A stretch of DNA of 6,077 nt from Lactonifactor sp. BIOML-A5 (GTDB lineage Bacteria > Bacillota > Clostridia > Lachnospirales > Lachnospiraceae), in NCBI RefSeq assembly GCF_009677585.1, contig NZ_WKYV01000055.1, positions 1-6,077 on the forward strand, in the 5' to 3' direction. The position numbers and the translations under genes were made by a program. Within the stretch, counting starts at the first letter, position 1. Each line of letters starts with the position of its first letter. Under the pieces are notes generated by a model that was not told where the DNA came from, ran no database searches, and saw only the letters and a program-made list of their open reading frames with translations. Positions 1 to 5,852 of this stretch are shown piece by piece.

Positions 1-8
1 ATAATAGG

Positions 9-668
9 TTAGTCCGCTCGCTCCGCATCGCGTCCGTTTTGCTCCGCAAAACCGTCCGTTGGAGTCCGCCGACTGCAACTGCTTTGATCAACCAGTAAAC
101 ATAACCTTTTCCGTTGGTTTTGAGATATAAAATCCGTTTCAGCCGTGTCAAGCTCCGCACTTCCTATCAAAATAAACTCATATAGCCGCAGTTCTTCCGC
201 TATAACAGAATTTGCATATCCGCCAATATCATAATGCACACCCAGGTCTGCAGCTCCACTCATTACTTGTGCCCGTATTTCATAACAATTTGTAGAATGT
301 ATAGACAATTTTACATTAGGAGCTTTCCGCCGAAATTGTTTTAAAACCTGTGGCATTTGGTAGGCAAGCAGAGTTTCCGGGATGGCGATCTGCAAAGTCC
401 CGGACAGCTCCTGGTTAGACTTTCCGTAATTCTCCATCTGCTGGACAGCTTCTATCACATGATTGATATAGGGGAGCAGTTCTTTTCCCGCCTGCGTCAG
501 CTTCATTTTGCGCCCTATCTTTTCAAACAATTTTACAGAAAGCTCTTTCTCCAGCAGCTGCATTTGCAGGGTAATGGTTGACTGCGCATAGTTCAGGCGT
601 TCTGCCGCTTTTTGAAAACTCCCGGTTTCCAGTATGGTTTTGAAGGTGTTTAGATATTTTAGCTCCAT
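9..668 (-). CDS. LysR-family transcriptional regulator, C-terminally truncated (probable pseudogene)
   Basis: This is a cytoplasmic DNA-binding regulator of the LysR family. Residues 1-60 form the winged helix-turn-helix (GSFQKAAERLNYAQSTIT, then LLEKELSVKLFEKIGRKMKLT). A linker helix follows, and from about residue 90 the periplasmic-binding-like effector domain begins (SGTLQIAIPETLL). The start ATG at 668 has a GGAGAGGGGG ribosome site. LysR proteins are usually near 290-300 residues; this one stops at 219. The text remains LysR-like through DFISQNQRKRLCLLVDQ. From about residue 200 it becomes RTPTDGFAEQNGRDAERAD, encoded by a GC-rich hairpin repeat, so the second half of the effector domain is lost. 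Ligand response and tetramerisation are probably impaired, although DNA binding could survive. It is divergent from the YczE-like/GNAT operon, the usual position for a LysR regulator of that operon (inference). Family call is firm; loss of function is inferred. Confidence 0.85.
   Translation of the reverse strand: MELKYLNTFKTILETGSFQKAAERLNYAQSTITLQMQLLEKELSVKLFEKIGRKMKLTQAGKELLPYINHVIEAVQQMENYGKSNQELSGTLQIAIPETLLAYQMPQVLKQFRRKAPNVKLSIHSTNCYEIRAQVMSGAADLGVHYDIGGYANSVIAEELRLYEFILIGSAELDTAETDFISQNQRKRLCLLVDQSSCSRRTPTDGFAEQNGRDAERAD
11..74. repeat. GC-rich hairpin repeat interrupting the LysR gene
   Basis: On the + strand GTCCG recurs at 12, 32, 54 and 64, and GCTCCGCA recurs at about 20 and 41, giving roughly three imperfect units of 20-22 bases. 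The middle unit contains a perfect hairpin, GTTTTGC (36-42), loop TCC, GCAAAAC (46-52). A smaller one is AGTC (63-66) with GACT (71-74). Composition and periodicity differ sharply from the surrounding coding sequence, and LysR similarity ends where the repeat begins. It may be a dispersed palindromic repeat or the end of a mobile element lying off the left edge. No terminal duplication can be judged because the window stops here. Confidence 0.6.
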
Positions 669-690
669 GTGGTCCCCCTCTCCATAATCA

Positions 691-725
691 TTCAGTAAAA
701 ATGAACTAAAACTTCAAAAGGTTCA
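691..725. promoter_or_regulatory. Candidate LysR operator in the divergent intergenic region
   Basis: Half-sites alternate as TTCA (691), TGAA (702), TTCA (713), with another TTCA at 722. The first three start exactly 11 bases apart, about one helical turn, so each neighbouring pair forms an inverted repeat with a 7-base gap. LysR regulators classically bind interrupted dyads in the space between their own gene and a divergent target. The sites do not fit the strict T-N11-A box, so the assignment is a guess from position and symmetry. Confidence 0.4.
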
Positions 726-747
726 ATTTTTTAATAATGATTGTTTA

Positions 748-756
748 TGTTATGAT
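748..756 (+). promoter_or_regulatory. Extended -10 promoter for the YczE-like/GNAT operon
   Basis: TGTTATGAT matches the extended -10 form TGnTATAAT with one mismatch. No good -35 box lies 16-18 bases upstream, which is common for extended -10 promoters and for promoters needing an activator. Transcription would start near 763, just before the ribosome site at 766-774, and downstream of the ATG at 737. Confidence 0.4.
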
Positions 757-765
757 ATCCCTAAG

Positions 766-774
766 AAAGGAGGG
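766..774 (+). promoter_or_regulatory. Ribosome binding site that decides the YczE-like start
   Basis: AAAGGAGGG is a near-perfect Shine-Dalgarno sequence. It lies 10 bases before an in-frame TTG at 785 and downstream of the in-frame ATG codons at 737 and 752, neither of which has a ribosome site. TTG 785 is therefore the preferred start. Confidence 0.65.
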
Positions 775-784
775 TGTCAAGTCG

Positions 785-1420
785 TTGAGAAATCACAAAG
801 AAAACTGTAAAAGGATTCCCGCCTATCTCATCGGACTGCTTTGTACCTGCTTTGGCGTTGCACTCGTGTTAAAAACAAATTTGGGATTAGACGCATGGAA
901 TGGGGTATTCGCCGGCCTGGAACGGATCACACCCTTTTCTTTCGGCACATGGTCCGTTGTGATCCAGGGAGCTTTCTTACTCATAGCCGCAGCCCTCAAC
1001 CGCAAAATGGAGTGGCTCTCTGTCTTTCCCATTATTTACAAAGGAATCTTTTTAGATGCCGCAAAAGCTATGGTATCCCCAAACTTTATGCATCCTGGCG
1101 TTGCTGCACGTGTATCACTATTTCTATGCGGATATTTATTAGTTGCTTTAGGTACAGGGCTCTATGTGGCAACCGGTTATCCCAAAATGCCCATTGACGG
1201 ACTTATGACTGCTCTTTCCAATTCTTATTTGGGAAGTATTAAAAAGTCAAGATTGCTTATTGAGATTACCGGCTTTATTTCCCTGCTTTTAGTGGGCGGT
1301 ACCTTTGGGATAGGTACAATCATAATTACATTTACAATTGGCCATTTCATTTCTGCAGCGAAACGTCTTGCAGAAAAATGGGTAAAACTGGGTGAAGAAT
1401 ATAAGGAGAGTGCATCATGA
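785..1420 (+). CDS. YczE/YyaS/YitT-family integral membrane protein
   Basis: This is a multi-pass inner-membrane protein of about 211 residues, the usual size for YczE-like proteins. Hydrophobic segments include IPAYLIGLLCTCFGVALVL near the start, then WSVVIQGAFLLIAAAL, SLFLCGYLLVALGTGLYVA and FISLLLVGGTFGIGTIIITF. The first segment followed by KTNLGLDAWNGVFAGL, with an acidic-aromatic DAW, is the pattern I associate with the YczE family. The biochemical role of the family is not established; a transport or permease-like role is only a guess. Start chosen at TTG 785 because of the AAAGGAGGG site; starting at ATG 737 would add 16 residues with no ribosome site. The gene overlaps the following GNAT gene by 4 bases (ATGA) and is divergent from the LysR gene, suggesting a regulator-plus-operon unit. 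Confidence 0.75.
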   Translation: MRNHKENCKRIPAYLIGLLCTCFGVALVLKTNLGLDAWNGVFAGLERITPFSFGTWSVVIQGAFLLIAAALNRKMEWLSVFPIIYKGIFLDAAKAMVSPNFMHPGVAARVSLFLCGYLLVALGTGLYVATGYPKMPIDGLMTALSNSYLGSIKKSRLLIEITGFISLLLVGGTFGIGTIIITFTIGHFISAAKRLAEKWVKLGEEYKESAS

Positions 1421-1935
1421 AAATTCAAACATATGTCGAGGCGGATCGTGAAGAAGTAATATCGCTTGTTCTGCATTGCCAGAACGATGGTACACGCCCG
1501 TTCGTTTCCGTAGACGATCAGCCGGAGTTACTACATATCAAAGAAAAATTTCTGGATAATGGCGGAAATTTCTGGGTTGCAAAGGAACAGGGAAAAGTTG
1601 TTGGCTCAGTCGGACTTATGATGTGCGGCAGCGGCCTTGGTGTGTTAAAAAAATTTTTTGTGTCTGAGGCATATCGAGGGAAACCACACCATTTAGGTAG
1701 GAAATTATATAAAACACTTTTGAACTTTGCAAAAGAAAATGGCGTAAAAAGAATAATTTTAGATACCCCCAAAAACGCAGACAGAGCACATAAGTTTTAT
1801 GAAAAGGCCGGTTTTCACAAAATTGAAAAGGAGGAGCTGCCGGTGGCGTATGATTATCCATATAAGGACAGTGATTTTTTTTCCATATGGATACTTACCA
1901 ACTCTTCAAAGTCCGCGGAAGCTGTTCACAGGTGA
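1417..1935 (+). CDS. GNAT-family N-acetyltransferase
   Basis: This is a 172-residue cytoplasmic acetyltransferase that would use acetyl-CoA; the acceptor substrate is unknown. The single GNAT domain spans about residues 1-160. The beta strand GKVVGSVGLMMC (59-70) leads into LGVLKKFFVSEAYRG (74-88), then GKPHHLGRKLY, the pyrophosphate-binding loop in a variant form of R-G-x-G-x-G. Next is the helix LLNFAKENGVKRIILDTPKN and the C-terminal motif AHKFYEKAGFHKI. AAGGAG at 1403-1408 lies 8 bases before the start, inside the upstream gene, and the ATGA overlap implies translational coupling with the YczE-like protein. The protein ends exactly one base before the stop of the opposing CHAD gene. About a dozen residues after SIWIL (TNSSKSAEAVHR) look like a non-conserved tail. 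Confidence 0.88.
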   Translation: MKIQTYVEADREEVISLVLHCQNDGTRPFVSVDDQPELLHIKEKFLDNGGNFWVAKEQGKVVGSVGLMMCGSGLGVLKKFFVSEAYRGKPHHLGRKLYKTLLNFAKENGVKRIILDTPKNADRAHKFYEKAGFHKIEKEELPVAYDYPYKDSDFFSIWILTNSSKSAEAVHR

Positions 1936-3330
1936 TTATGAGTATGTTTTCTTACCATACGCCTCCCAATGTTTTTCAAATAAGGCAAAGTGCCGGTTTC
2001 TCTCCTTTTCCGAGAAATGTTCAAATTTTTTTAAGTATGTTCTCTCCTCAGGATCCAGCTGGTATCTTTCCGACTTTTTGCATAATTTTCTAATTTCCTG
2101 GAGGAGTACACTCTCATCGTGCAGATCTCCCAGGACCTCCTGGAACAGCGTGGCCGCTTCCAGCATTTCTGCTTCCTCTTTGTCCAGAATCTGACGGAAG
2201 AAATCTAAAACATATCTTAATTCCTTAAAGGAAAGGCGAAGCTTATGAAGAACCGGTTCCGGAACCAGCAGGCCTTCCATCCAGTTCTTCTGTGCTTTGA
2301 TTTTCATAACTGCACGCCGGACACACTCTTCTTTTACTTCCTCCGGGAAAAATAGACACGCCTCTTTTCCTCTGCAAAGCACAGGGGTACAGATCCCCTG
2401 CTTTATCTCTTCTTCCATAGCTGCCGCCAGCTTCGGGAATTCGTCAGAGGAGAAATGCTGCTCTATCGCTCTCAGACATCCCTCTCTCCTTTCTCCTATG
2501 ATCTTGTTCCATACAGGAAACACTTCCGGGCCGATGCCTTTCTTTTCCAGAAAATATATTTGTTTTTGATTCAGAATATCCAGATCCCGTAGAGCACCTA
2601 ATTGTTTAAGATTTCGGTTAAGTTCGGGTTGATAGCAGGAGCTCCACTGGGGCTTCATATACCGGGTAAATACTCCAGTCACAGAGTACAGCTTGCGGAA
2701 AGCTACCCGAATATCATGTATGACCTCCGGATCTCCATAGTCAGAAGTCTTTTCTGTGAGCTGTCGGATGATATCCAACTGCTTGCTGACATATAGCTCC
2801 AGCTGAACGGAAAAGCTAGAGCTTCCCCCATTCTGTCCGCCTGAGCATTCCCTCTCAGAGTGAATTGCCTGCTTCTCAGCCAGCTGTACACTTTCTATTG
2901 CCGCCTCCACAACCGGCACATACTTTTTGCTCACCTGCATCTTCTTCAGATACTCCTTGATGCCTGCCCCGCCCACAGCATCTGCCCGCATTCCTGTGAG
3001 AACAGCTGCCAGAAGAATATTTTCTTTGTCTGACAGAGATTTCAGAGGATGGGTAAGTACGATGTCTCCCTCCAAAGCCAAAAAGGAATCCTCCAAAATA
3101 CCCTCACCAACCCCCTTTAACAGGAATGCCCTGGATGCAATAGGGGCATAAGACCGGGGCACCTGATAATCTTCAGACACCGCCTGAAAAATGAGTGCAG
3201 CCAGTCTGGCATTCTCTTTTTTTGTGTCATAGTTGATCCCAAAACTGCTGCACAATTCTTTTGCCCCCCAATGCCTCACCTTCTCTCTGGGATTTCGCAT
3301 ATAGTTTCTCTTAGCTATGATTTTATCCAT
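1936..3330 (-). CDS. CHAD-domain protein with a degenerate Ppx/GppA HD-like N-terminal domain
   Basis: This is a predicted cytoplasmic protein of 464 residues. CHAD (conserved histidine alpha-helical domain) proteins bind inorganic polyphosphate. Here the domain covers about 172-460, with the typical basic/histidine motifs HDIRVAFRKL (205-214), LGALRDLDIL (244-253), LHKLRLSFKELRY (361-373) and LGDLHDESVL (400-409). Residues 1-150 resemble the C-terminal HD-like region of exopolyphosphatase Ppx/GppA, but the metal-ligand histidines appear lost. A Ser/Gly-rich linker (about 157-174) joins the two. The start is taken at ATG 3330 because GGAAGGGG lies 8 bases upstream; a GTG at 3339 abuts that site. 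No ppk, ppx or CYTH gene is visible nearby. It lies downstream of cysK but is separated by a terminator, and no clear promoter was identified in 3340-3415. No terminator is seen after it. CHAD call is firm; the N-terminal assignment is from remembered family patterns. Confidence 0.85.
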   Translation of the reverse strand: MDKIIAKRNYMRNPREKVRHWGAKELCSSFGINYDTKKENARLAALIFQAVSEDYQVPRSYAPIASRAFLLKGVGEGILEDSFLALEGDIVLTHPLKSLSDKENILLAAVLTGMRADAVGGAGIKEYLKKMQVSKKYVPVVEAAIESVQLAEKQAIHSERECSGGQNGGSSSFSVQLELYVSKQLDIIRQLTEKTSDYGDPEVIHDIRVAFRKLYSVTGVFTRYMKPQWSSCYQPELNRNLKQLGALRDLDILNQKQIYFLEKKGIGPEVFPVWNKIIGERREGCLRAIEQHFSSDEFPKLAAAMEEEIKQGICTPVLCRGKEACLFFPEEVKEECVRRAVMKIKAQKNWMEGLLVPEPVLHKLRLSFKELRYVLDFFRQILDKEEAEMLEAATLFQEVLGDLHDESVLLQEIRKLCKKSERYQLDPEERTYLKKFEHFSEKERNRHFALFEKHWEAYGKKTYS

Positions 3331-3415
3331 TTGTATCACCCCTTCCTGTACCTATCGTACACTTTTTTACGGCAAAATACTACCCTTACCGGTATCCCGG
3401 CCTGTATATAACACA

Positions 3416-3443
3416 AAAGCAGGGGAAGAATCTCCCCTGCTTT
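3416..3443 (-). terminator. Rho-independent terminator of cysK
   Basis: A perfect 11-bp stem, AAAGCAGGGGA (3416-3426) and TCCCCTGCTTT (3433-3443), encloses a 6-base loop. Read leftward it is followed by TTTTGTGTT. It sits 47 bases beyond the cysK stop. The space from 3331 to 3415 otherwise holds only the CHAD ribosome site and no clear promoter. Confidence 0.85.
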
Positions 3444-3490
3444 CGCCGGCATTACAACAAGTCATACATACAATGGCAAGCCCCGCTTTT

Positions 3491-4417
3491 CTACGCAAAC
3501 AGTGGGGTACTGAAATATCGCTCTGCCGTATCCGGCAATACCGTAACCACTGTCTTTCCTTTTCCCAGTTTTCTTGCCAGGGCAATGGCTGCCGCCACAT
3601 TGGTTCCGCTGGAAATCCCGCACATAAGCCCCTCCAGGCGGGCAAGATCCTTTGCGGTCTGTAAGGCTTCCTCGTCACTTACAATATAAATATTTTCATA
3701 TATTTTCTGGTTCAGTATGGCCGGGATCAAACCGTCTCCGATTCCCATCTGAATATGGGTTCCTATATTGCCTCCTGCAAGAATTGCCGCATTCTCCGGC
3801 TCCACTGCCCAGATTTCCATCTCCGGATTCTGCTCTTTCAGAATTTCCCCGATTCCTGTGATGGTGCCGCCGGTGCCTATTCCGGAACAAAATCCGTGAA
3901 TGGGACCTCCTGCATCCTGTAAAATCTCCCGGGCCGTATATTTTCTGTGTACAGATGGATTTGCCGGGTTTTCAAATTGCTGGGGCACATATACATTGGG
4001 ATCTTCCCGTGCCATGTTCAGTGCCTGCTGGAGACATTCTTCAATACACGCTCCGATATCACCTGCATCGTGCACCAGCCTCACCTCTGCCCCATAGTGC
4101 TGGACCAGTTTCCTGCGCTCTTCACTCACAGAATCCGGCATAATGATCACCGTCCGGTATCCCTTCACGGCTCCGATTAATGCCAGCCCAATTCCCTGAT
4201 TGCCGCTGGTAGGTTCCACAATAATGGAATCCTTGTGAAGCAGTCCTTTTTCTTCAGCCGCTGAAATCATATGAAAAGCGGTTCTGGTTTTAATAGAGCC
4301 GCCTACATTTAATCCTTCGAATTTCACCAGTATCTGTGCCCCGTTGGGATCCCCCATATGGTTCAGACGGATCAGCGGAGTATTACCCATTGCATCTAAG
4401 ATTGTGTTGTAGATCAT
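3491..4417 (-). CDS. cysK: Cysteine synthase A (O-acetylserine sulfhydrylase)
   Basis: This is a pyridoxal-phosphate enzyme of fold type II that makes L-cysteine from O-acetylserine and sulfide in the cytoplasm. Its 308 residues match the family length. GNTPLIRL (11-18) is the classic start. The PLP Schiff-base lysine is Lys43 in NVGGSIKTR. The substrate loop is TSGNQG (70-75), where most CysK proteins have TSGNTG. The phosphate-binding loop is GTGGT (181-185), and the serine contacting the PLP ring nitrogen is in GISSGTN (267-273). NVGGSIKTR also differs from the usual NPGGSVKDR. These changes look like a clostridial subgroup rather than damage, since every catalytic residue is kept. Start ATG at 4417 has GAGGGAGAG upstream. 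The gene stands alone with its own promoter and terminator. Cystathionine beta-synthase is less likely given length and lack of extra domains. Confidence 0.92.
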   Translation of the reverse strand: MIYNTILDAMGNTPLIRLNHMGDPNGAQILVKFEGLNVGGSIKTRTAFHMISAAEEKGLLHKDSIIVEPTSGNQGIGLALIGAVKGYRTVIIMPDSVSEERRKLVQHYGAEVRLVHDAGDIGACIEECLQQALNMAREDPNVYVPQQFENPANPSVHRKYTAREILQDAGGPIHGFCSGIGTGGTITGIGEILKEQNPEMEIWAVEPENAAILAGGNIGTHIQMGIGDGLIPAILNQKIYENIYIVSDEEALQTAKDLARLEGLMCGISSGTNVAAAIALARKLGKGKTVVTVLPDTAERYFSTPLFA

Positions 4418-4450
4418 GATTCTCTCCCTCGTGTCGTAGTCTTTCTCATT

Positions 4451-4479
4451 ATTGTATGTTATTATGGGAAAATATTCAA
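4451..4479 (-). promoter_or_regulatory. Sigma-A type promoter of cysK
   Basis: Read leftward, the -35 box TTGAAT (4474-4479) is separated by exactly 17 bases from the -10 box TACAAT (4451-4456). Transcription would begin near 4444, giving a short leader of about 27 bases before the ATG at 4417. No riboswitch or T-box fits in so short a leader, so control would be at initiation. Confidence 0.75.
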
Positions 4480-4500
4480 GTTATTAAGTGAATTATGTAG

Positions 4501-4528
4501 AAAAAGGACGGGCCGGTTACCCGGCCCG
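4501..4528 (-). terminator. Rho-independent terminator of the CNNM gene, with the stop codon in its loop
   Basis: A perfect 8-bp GC stem, CGGGCCGG and CCGGCCCG (4509-4516 with 4521-4528), has a four-base loop. On the transcribed strand the loop reads GTAA, whose TAA is the stop codon of the gene (4517-4519). The stem is followed leftward by TCCTTTTT (4501-4508). The last sense codons therefore form the 5' arm of the terminator. Confidence 0.88.
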
Positions 4529-5770
4529 CTCTATCTGAGGCAAGACTTCTACCCGTATCTTTTCTACACGGCGTCCCGACATTTTGAGCACAGTGATTTT
4601 CAGATTTTCAAATTGAAACTGCTCTCCCTCTTCCGGTATTTTACCCAATTGATCCATAACCCAGCCGCTGACTGTGGTCACTTCCAATTCTTCCTCTCTG
4701 TCCAGCTCCTCAAAAAAATGTTCTGCGTTAGTGCTGCCGAGAACCGTATAGACGTTCTCCCCTTCCTTTTCTATTTCCATAACCACCTTATCATGCTCAT
4801 CCCAGATTTCACCTACCAGCTCTTCCAAAATATCTTCCAGGGTTACAATCCCTACCGTTCCGCCAAACTCATCTATCACGACGGCTATATGAGATTTTGC
4901 CGCCTGAAGCTCTTTTAGCAGAATATTGATTTTCTTTGTCTTCGTTATAAAGAGCGGCCTTCTAACAATATTCTCCAGCTTCTCATCCGTGTGATATACG
5001 TAATTATAAAAGTCCTTCTGATACAGGATTCCTACAATCTGATCAATGTTCTCCAAGTATACCGGGAGTCTGGAAAATCCGCTGTCGGCAAAGGCCCGGG
5101 CAATGCTGTCTCTGGAGTCTTCAATGGATACAGCCACCACATCCACACGGGGAGTCAGGATATCTCCGGCTTCAACTTCTGTAAATTCTATGGCATTGCG
5201 GATCAGATCACTTTCCTGGGTCCCGATCCCCCCGTCCTGTTCTGCCTCCTCCACTATAGTCAGCAGCTCTTCCTCCGTAATGGAGCGGTCCTCTGAAGTT
5301 TTTACCAGTTTAGACAGGAACTTTTTCCACTGGCGGAACAAAAAATTAAAGGGCGTCAGAGCTACCATAAATCCCTTTAAAAAAGGTGCGGAAAACATAG
5401 CAAACTTTTCTGGCGACTCTTTGGCAATACTTTTGGGAGAAACCTCACCAAAAATGAGTACAACAACGGTAGTTGCCACAGTTGAGACACTGGCGCCCAT
5501 GTCCTCACCCAAAAGCTTTACAAACAAAACCGTAGCAATTGATGCACAGGCGATATTAACAATATTGTTGCCAATCAGGATGGTTGAGAGCATTCCATCA
5601 TAATTACCTGCCAGTTTTAAAACAAGCTCTGCCCTTTTATTTCCTTTGTCTGCCATATTCTTTACCCGGATACGATTCAGAGAAGAAAAGGCTGTTTCCG
5701 TTGCCGAAAAGTAGGCCGACATAATAATACAGATTACAATAATTACCAGTGAAATGCTGTTACTGTTCAT
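4517..5770 (-). CDS. CNNM/CorC-family membrane protein (DUF21 + CBS pair + CorC/HlyC domain), probable Mg2+ exporter
   Basis: This is a 417-residue membrane protein often labelled hemolysin C-like. Members of this family, such as MpfA of Staphylococcus and Bacillus, export Mg2+. Residues 1 to about 180 are the DUF21/CNNM transmembrane domain, with an N-terminal membrane helix and the motifs FSATETAF (21-28), IGNN (66-69) and GEVSPKS (108-114). LTPRVDVVAV (205-214) opens the paired CBS domains (about 205-320), which in relatives bind ATP-Mg. They end in the conserved block DEFGGTVGIVTLEDILEE (300-317) followed by VGEIWDEHD. A CorC/HlyC domain (about 330-410) closes the protein. Start ATG 5770 is preferred: GGAAAGGA lies about 8 bases upstream, whereas the in-frame TTG at 5776 is too close to it. 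The gene has a long leader with two small ORFs and a dedicated promoter and terminator. Ion specificity is inferred. Confidence 0.9.
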   Translation of the reverse strand: MNSNSISLVIIVICIIMSAYFSATETAFSSLNRIRVKNMADKGNKRAELVLKLAGNYDGMLSTILIGNNIVNIACASIATVLFVKLLGEDMGASVSTVATTVVVLIFGEVSPKSIAKESPEKFAMFSAPFLKGFMVALTPFNFLFRQWKKFLSKLVKTSEDRSITEEELLTIVEEAEQDGGIGTQESDLIRNAIEFTEVEAGDILTPRVDVVAVSIEDSRDSIARAFADSGFSRLPVYLENIDQIVGILYQKDFYNYVYHTDEKLENIVRRPLFITKTKKINILLKELQAAKSHIAVVIDEFGGTVGIVTLEDILEELVGEIWDEHDKVVMEIEKEGENVYTVLGSTNAEHFFEELDREEELEVTTVSGWVMDQLGKIPEEGEQFQFENLKITVLKMSGRRVEKIRVEVLPQIERAG

Positions 5771-5804
5771 ACTCAAAATCCTTTCCTACAATAAATTTCT
5801 TCAT
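5760..5804 (-). CDS. Possible 14-residue leader peptide overlapping the CNNM start
   Basis: The ORF encodes MKKFIVGKDFEYEQ. It has the best ribosome site of the region, AAAAAGGAG (5813-5821), exactly 8 bases before the ATG. It ends at a TAA 11 bases inside the CNNM gene, in another frame. The CNNM ribosome site lies within this ORF, so ribosomes translating it would unfold or occupy that site and could reinitiate at the overlapping ATG. It has no membrane or secretion character, and the peptide itself probably has no function. It may instead be a chance ORF. Confidence 0.5.
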   Translation of the reverse strand: MKKFIVGKDFEYEQ

Positions 5805-5820
5805 AAAATAAACTCCTTTT

Positions 5821-5844
5821 TGCAAAATATTCTCTTTTTTTGCA
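5821..5844 (-). promoter_or_regulatory. A/U-rich hairpin just upstream of the 14-codon ORF's ribosome site
   Basis: TGCAAAA (5821-5827) and TTTTGCA (5838-5844) form a 7-bp inverted repeat with a 10-base loop. Its downstream end touches the AAAAAGGAG site by one base. The stem is weak and could be chance in AT-rich DNA; if it forms, it could modulate access to the ribosome site. Confidence 0.3.
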
Positions 5845-5852
5845 CTAAATAA

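Noticed and set aside
11..74. CRISPR array
   Set aside because: The units are imperfect, directly adjacent and only about 20 bases, with no unique spacers of regular length and no cas genes.
1..125. Simple one-base frameshift in LysR with the rest of the gene in the next frame
   Set aside because: The neighbouring frame is open to the edge, but its residues (GGLQRTVLRSKTDAMRSERT) come from the hairpin repeat and do not resemble a LysR C-terminus.
1518..1861. Leftward open frames opposite the GNAT gene
   Set aside because: Shadow frames: composition mirrors the GNAT coding sequence and the GNAT motifs are unambiguous on the + strand.
1799..2194. Rightward 131-codon open frame spanning the end of GNAT and the CHAD gene
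   Set aside because: It reads through the conserved motifs of both real genes in the wrong frame and has no ribosome site.
3391..3402. CCGG-N4-CCGG symmetrical site upstream of the CHAD gene
   Set aside because: Short, built of self-complementary tetramers, and with no promoter element placed sensibly against it; likely chance.
3317..3664. Rightward 115-codon open frame across the cysK-CHAD gap
   Set aside because: It overlaps the cysK 3' end and its terminator, and its translation shows no family features; it is a shadow frame.
5046..5603. Rightward 185-codon open frame antisense to the CNNM gene
   Set aside because: It lies wholly within the CNNM coding region, has Ser/Thr-rich low-complexity translation with no domain, and the opposite strand carries clear conserved motifs.
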